Shown piece after piece: positions 5,194-8,314 of a stretch of 8,314 nucleotides of DNA. How positions within the stretch are numbered: position 1 is the stretch's first letter; each line of letters begins with the position of its first letter. Made by a program: the position numbers and the translations under genes. Source of the stretch: Limivivens sp934393555 (lineage in GTDB: Bacteria > Bacillota > Clostridia > Lachnospirales > Lachnospiraceae). The notes under the pieces were generated by a model. It did not search any database. It was not told the DNA's origin and saw only the letters and a list, made by a program, of their open reading frames with translations. The stretch covers positions 1 through 8,314 of the forward strand of contig CAKRQP010000106.1 in the NCBI GenBank assembly GCA_934393555.1, read 5' to 3'.

Positions 5194-6525
5194 ATGGAAA
5201 TCGGAGAATGGCTGAAAACGAAAGAAGAGGCGCTTTTTGAGGACCTGGCGGTTCTGGTGGCTATCCCCAGCGTGGCTGAAAGAGAAAATACAGAAGTTCC
5301 AGGTGTACCTTTCGGAAAAGAGTGCCGGAGGGCGCTGAAGCAGATGGAAGCCTTTGGAAAAAGAGAAGGCTTTGAGACGGAAGATCTGGACGGTTACTGT
5401 TTAAGCCTGTCTGTCGGAAGCGGAAAGATACGGATCGGCATCTGGAATCATCTGGATGTAGTACCGGCAGAGGATGGCTGGCAGTATCCGCCATTTGTCT
5501 GCACGGAGAAGAACGGCTACCTCATCGGCAGAGGGGTTCAGGACAACAAAGGTCCGGCTCTGGCGGTGTTTTATGCTCTGATGTATCTGAAGGAAGAGGG
5601 AGAGCTTACGCATATCCGGGCAGAGCAGATCCTTGGCTGTGAGGAAGAGTGCGGTATGGGGGATGTGGAGTATTATCTCCGAAAAAAGAAGGCACCTGCG
5701 TATTCCTTTGTGGCAGACTGCGGTTTTCCGGTCTGCTGCGGTGAAAAAGGGATTCTGAGGCTCACACTGGAGAGCGGAGAACTGGAATTACTCAGAGAAG
5801 TTTCCGGAGGAACTGCACCAAACAGCATTCCATCGGAGGCAAAAGCGATCCTGAGAGATTCCGGGAATCTGATCAAGGCGGAAGGAATCAGCGGACATGC
5901 GGCTTTTCCTGATGGAAGCTTAAATGCAATTGGCGTTCTGGCCGGAAAACTTCTGGAAAAAGAACTGCCGGAAAGAGACTGGAAAGTGGTGGAGTTCCTG
6001 AGAGCAGCCGGAGATACGGGTTACGGGGAAGGACTTTCCATTGCCTGCGAGGATGAGGTTTCCGGAAAACTCACCTGCAACCTGGGTCTTGTCCGTCAGA
6101 ATGGAAAAAAACTCACGATAGATCTGGATATCCGCTATCCGGTGATGGTAAAAAGTGAGATTTTTCTGCCCGGTCTTTTAAAGAGGGCAGAGGAGGCTGG
6201 TTTTCAGGAAGTGTGCCGTTCCGATTCCGCACCCTACTATATGAATCCTGACACGCCCTTTGTCCGGGCTCTTCATAGGGCCTGGGAAGAAGAGACAGGT
6301 CTTACCGGTAAGCCTTTTGTCATGGGCGGCGGCACCTACGCGAGAAAGATTCCCCGAGCCGTGGCTTTCGGACCGGGCAGCAACAGGGATTATGGAATAC
6401 CAGGGCTTAAAAAAGGTCATGGAAACTGTCACTGTGCCGATGAAGCAGAGGCAAAAGAAAATATCCGGACAGCAGTTAAGGTCTATGTGCGGGCATTACG
6501 TGCTTTAGACCAGCTGTTCGCATAA
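5194..6525 (+). CDS. M20 family metallopeptidase (PepV/Sapep-like dipeptidase)
   Basis: The 443-residue protein starts MEIGEWLKTKEEALFEDLAV and carries the M20 metal-site motifs in order: HLDVVP (His86, catalytic Asp88), GRGVQDNKG (Asp117), GCEEECG (Glu151 catalytic, Glu152 ligand), VADCGFP (Asp175), and a C-terminal CHCADE (His413, matching the final His of HxxNE in PepV). MGGGTYAR (377-384) and AVAFGP are typical of the PepV/Sapep branch, which hydrolyses dipeptides or related amides in the cytosol with two Zn or Mn ions. At 443 residues it is slightly shorter than PepV (about 470). Cysteines replace the usual Thr/Ser around the metal residues (Cys149, Cys153, Cys176, Cys412, Cys414), which is unusual. 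The gene is 17 bp downstream of the permease, so it belongs to the transporter operon and may process the imported compound. A deacylase or amidase role on a sugar conjugate is an alternative to dipeptidase. Confidence 0.88.
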   Translation: MEIGEWLKTKEEALFEDLAVLVAIPSVAERENTEVPGVPFGKECRRALKQMEAFGKREGFETEDLDGYCLSLSVGSGKIRIGIWNHLDVVPAEDGWQYPPFVCTEKNGYLIGRGVQDNKGPALAVFYALMYLKEEGELTHIRAEQILGCEEECGMGDVEYYLRKKKAPAYSFVADCGFPVCCGEKGILRLTLESGELELLREVSGGTAPNSIPSEAKAILRDSGNLIKAEGISGHAAFPDGSLNAIGVLAGKLLEKELPERDWKVVEFLRAAGDTGYGEGLSIACEDEVSGKLTCNLGLVRQNGKKLTIDLDIRYPVMVKSEIFLPGLLKRAEEAGFQEVCRSDSAPYYMNPDTPFVRALHRAWEEETGLTGKPFVMGGGTYARKIPRAVAFGPGSNRDYGIPGLKKGHGNCHCADEAEAKENIRTAVKVYVRALRALDQLFA

Positions 6526-6546
6526 AAGAAAGGAGTTTTTTATAGA

Positions 6547-7464
6547 ATGAAAACGTTTCAAATCAGTAAAGATATCAAGGAAGTATCCAGAGTCGGACTT
6601 GGCTGTATGCGTCTGACAGAAAAAAAGACAGATCAGGAGGTCCGTGCGATCGTGGACACTGCCCTGGAAAACGGCATCAATTTTTTTGACCATGCAGATA
6701 TTTATGCAGCAGGAGAGGCGGAAGCAGCTTTCGGAAAGATTTTGACGCCTTCCCTTCGGGAGCAGGTGGTGATCCAGACCAAATGTGCCATCCGTCCGGG
6801 AATCTGCTTTGATTTTTCAAAAGAGCACATTCTGAAATCGGTAGATGACAGCCTGAAACGACTGAATACCGAGTATGTGGATCTCCTGCTTTTGCACCGG
6901 CCGGATGCACTGATGGAGCCGGAAGAGGTGGCTGAGGCCTTTGATACCCTGAAAGAGCAGGGGAAGGTTCGGGCCTTTGGTGTGAGCAATCACAATCCCA
7001 TGCAGATCGAACTGTTAAACCAGGCAGCAAAAGGGGCCGTTAAAGTCAATCAGATCCAGTTTTCTGTAGCACATTGTCCGACGATCGATACAGGACTGAA
7101 TGTCAACATGTATAACAACGAAAGCTGTGACCGGGACGGCAGTGTTCTGGAATACTGCCGCCTGAAAAACATCACGGTCCAGGCCTGGTCCCCCTTCCAG
7201 TACGGCATGTTTGAGGGAATCTTCATCGGAAGCGAGAAATATCCGAAGCTGAATGAAGTCCTGAACCGTCTGGCTGAAACATACGATACCACACCCAATG
7301 GCATCGCGGTAGCCTGGATCCTCCGTCACCCCGCCGGAATCCAGACCATCGTTGGCACCATGAATGAAAAACGCCTGGCAGATATCGCAAAGGCTGCGGA
7401 TGTCGTACTTACGAGAGAAGAGTGGTATGAATTATATATGGCGGCAGGAAAGATGCTGCCGTAA
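6547..7464 (+). CDS. aldo/keto reductase
   Basis: The 305-residue protein is an NAD(P)H-dependent TIM-barrel oxidoreductase (PF00248). The catalytic tetrad is visible: Asp48 and Tyr53 in FFDHADIY, Lys79 in QTKC, and His117 in LLLHRPD. FGVSNHNPMQIELL and the later IQTIVGTMNEKRL match the cofactor-binding half of the fold, and the overall style is that of the YdhF-like group. Such enzymes reduce aldehydes or ketones to alcohols or act in reverse on sugars. AAAGGAG lies 11 bases before the ATG, and the gene follows the peptidase stop by 21 bp, so it is the last gene of the operon-like run. A GC hairpin (CGGCAG/CTGCCG at 7442-7461) overlaps its stop but has no T-run; effective termination is more likely at 7589-7640. 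The substrate is unknown. Confidence 0.93.
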   Translation: MKTFQISKDIKEVSRVGLGCMRLTEKKTDQEVRAIVDTALENGINFFDHADIYAAGEAEAAFGKILTPSLREQVVIQTKCAIRPGICFDFSKEHILKSVDDSLKRLNTEYVDLLLLHRPDALMEPEEVAEAFDTLKEQGKVRAFGVSNHNPMQIELLNQAAKGAVKVNQIQFSVAHCPTIDTGLNVNMYNNESCDRDGSVLEYCRLKNITVQAWSPFQYGMFEGIFIGSEKYPKLNEVLNRLAETYDTTPNGIAVAWILRHPAGIQTIVGTMNEKRLADIAKAADVVLTREEWYELYMAAGKMLP

Positions 7465-7588
7465 CGGGTTTATTCCTGTGGGCAACGAGCCAAGCCCCAT
7501 GCTTGTATGGATATTTGATTTCAGGACTTTTACGAAAAGAGACAATCAAATTGTCATAAGAAGTGTTTGAAAAATGAACAGTTATGAC
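7465..7588. other. convergent intergenic region with stacked inverted repeats
   Basis: This gap between the aldo/keto reductase gene and the bidirectional terminator has no gene with a plausible start. It contains a small hairpin CAAGC/GCTTG (7491-7505), a perfect palindrome-like GACAAT-CAA-ATTGTC (7541-7555), and a 9-bp inverted repeat TTGTCATAA (7551-7559) / TTATGACAA (7582-7590). The last two share bases and could form alternative structures. The function is unknown. Confidence 0.55.
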
Positions 7589-7640
7589 AAAAATCCCCAT
7601 GAATCAGGTCATATATTACCTGGCTTTCATGGGGATTTTT
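7589..7640. terminator. bidirectional rho-independent terminator
   Basis: AAAAATCCCCATGAA (7589-7603) pairs perfectly with TTCATGGGGATTTTT (7626-7640), 15 bp. An inner CAGGT/ACCTG stem closes an 8-base loop. The A-run on the left and T-run on the right make it work on both strands. It ends the plus-strand operon after the aldo/keto reductase gene and the minus-strand cyclophilin transcript, whose stop codon is only 4 bp away. Confidence 0.93.
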
Positions 7641-7644
7641 GCAT

Positions 7645-8166
7645 TTATCGTTTCTCCGGTTCCGGATAATCCACGCCGAAGGTTTCAACAGTCATAGACT
7701 GGATCTTCTGCTCGTCCAGCGGGCGGTCGCTATAATCCGTGTCGGTATCAGCGATCTTGTTTACGACATCCATGCCCTCGGTGATTTTTCCGAAAGCAGC
7801 GTAAGCACCGTCCAGATGGGGAGCTGCTTTGTGCATGATGAAGAACTGGCTTCCGGCAGAGTCCGGATGCATGGCTCTTGCCATGGAAAGAACACCTGGC
7901 TCATGCTTCAGGGAATTGTTGAAGCCGTTCTGACTGAACTCGCCTTTGATGTTGTATCCCGGGCCGCCCATACCGGTTCCGTCCGGGCAGCCGCCCTGGA
8001 TCATGAAACCGCTGATAACGCGGTGGAAGATCAGCCCATCATAGAAGCCCTTCTTTACGAGACTGATGAAGTTGTTTACGGTGTTGGGAGCAATTTCAGG
8101 ATAAAGCTCCGCTTTCATAATGTCGCCATTGGTCATGGTAATGGTAACGATCGGATTCTGTGCCAT
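7645..8166 (-). CDS. peptidyl-prolyl cis-trans isomerase, cyclophilin type
   Basis: The 173-residue protein is a complete single-domain cyclophilin (PF00160) with no signal peptide, so it should act in the cytosol, speeding cis-trans isomerisation of proline bonds during folding. Hallmarks are IAPNTVNNFISL, FHRVISGFMIQGG (Arg49 equals the catalytic Arg55 of human cyclophilin A; Phe54, Met55 and Gln57 line the site), AGSQFFI (Gln107) and HLDGAYAAFGKI. The tryptophan that helps bind cyclosporin is His117 here, and the usual later His is Tyr122, as is common in bacterial cyclophilins with low drug sensitivity. The start is supported by AAAGGAG 8 bases upstream. The gene is convergent to the sugar operon, shares its terminator, has its own promoter, and appears to be an unrelated housekeeping gene. 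Confidence 0.96.
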   Translation of the reverse strand: MAQNPIVTITMTNGDIMKAELYPEIAPNTVNNFISLVKKGFYDGLIFHRVISGFMIQGGCPDGTGMGGPGYNIKGEFSQNGFNNSLKHEPGVLSMARAMHPDSAGSQFFIMHKAAPHLDGAYAAFGKITEGMDVVNKIADTDTDYSDRPLDEQKIQSMTVETFGVDYPEPEKR

Positions 8167-8199
8167 AATATAATCTCCTTTGTTGAATGTTCTGTGGCT

Positions 8200-8228
8200 A
8201 TTATAATCTTTTTCCGGGCGGATGGCAA
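8200..8228 (-). promoter_or_regulatory. sigma-A-type promoter of the cyclophilin gene
   Basis: On the minus strand TTGCCA (8228-8223) and TATAAT (8205-8200) are separated by exactly 17 bp, an almost ideal housekeeping promoter. Transcription would start near 8193, giving a leader of about 25 bases that contains the AAAGGAG ribosome-binding site. Confidence 0.85.
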
Positions 8229-8255
8229 GCTAGTATAGCGTTTTCAAAATAACCA

Positions 8256-8271
8256 GACCATTGACTTGTCT
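8256..8271 (+). repeat. 16-bp sequence, inverted copy at 167-182
   Basis: GACCATTGACTTGTCT occurs here on the plus strand and, perfectly, on the minus strand at 182-167. The flanks on either side do not match. A perfect 16-bp inverted match in 8.3 kb is unlikely by chance but not impossible. It could belong to a dispersed repeat family. The right copy is followed by an imperfect hairpin (ACTTGT..GCAA / TTGCACAAGT, 8264-8291). Confidence 0.5.
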
Positions 8272-8314
8272 GCAAATCCGATTGCACAAGTTGAAAAAGC
8301 CTCAGCGTAGCCCG

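Noticed and set aside
7442..7461. Terminator at the end of the aldo/keto reductase gene
   Set aside because: The 6-bp stem overlaps the coding end and stop and is not followed by a T-run. The hairpin at 7589-7640 is far stronger.
7639..8238. 199-codon open frame on the plus strand
   Set aside because: It is antisense to the well-supported cyclophilin gene and overlaps that gene's terminator and promoter.
8266..8302. Eighth copy of the dyad repeat at the right end of the window
   Set aside because: TTGTCTGCAA resembles the first half-site, but no AGATAC-like half-site is present 31 bp later.
8201..8314. Minus-strand frame open from the right window edge to a stop at 8203-8201
   Set aside because: Only 37 codons are visible. 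It ends inside the -10 of the cyclophilin promoter and the residues match no family I know. A partial gene cannot be fully excluded.

Overview
The window looks like a piece of a Firmicutes chromosome, most probably from a gut Lachnospiraceae-type Clostridium. The evidence is the strong AGGAGG ribosome-binding sites, a CUT1 sugar transporter with no ATPase gene beside it, a PepV-like M20 peptidase, a short cytosolic cyclophilin, and protein sequences that read like that family. The genus cannot be fixed from sequence reading alone.

Left part (1 to about 1020): this stretch has no intact gene. Positions 28-147 on the minus strand encode the last 39 residues of a GNAT acetyltransferase whose N-terminal part is missing. 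It is followed by an array of seven imperfect units (230 to about 604). Each unit carries a GTATCT half-site and, almost always 31 bp further on, an inverted AGATAC half-site. Units repeat every 52-53 or 63-64 bp, which is close to whole helical turns. About 360 bp without a recognisable gene follow, ending in a strong rho-independent terminator-like hairpin.

Central part (about 1069-7464, + strand): one compact operon-like run of six genes. In order these are a UroD/MtaA-superfamily protein with a His-x-Cys...Cys metal-site pattern; a family 1 extracellular sugar-binding protein with a secretory signal peptide but no lipobox; two CUT1-type permeases that overlap by 4 bp; an M20 (PepV/Sapep-like) metallopeptidase; and an aldo/keto reductase. 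A hairpin with a T-run between the binding-protein gene and the first permease gene probably lowers expression of the downstream genes. Taken together, the run suggests uptake of a small sugar-like or sugar-conjugate solute, hydrolysis of an amide or peptide bond, a redox step, and possibly methyl transfer. The substrate is not evident. No ATPase, regulator or glycoside hydrolase is present in the window.

Right part (7465-8314): a region with stacked inverted repeats and a strong bidirectional terminator separates the operon from a convergent cyclophilin-type peptidyl-prolyl isomerase gene on the minus strand. That gene has a well-formed promoter (TTGCCA, 17 bp, TATAAT). Beyond it, a 16-bp sequence matches, in inverted orientation, one next to the left-hand GNAT breakpoint.
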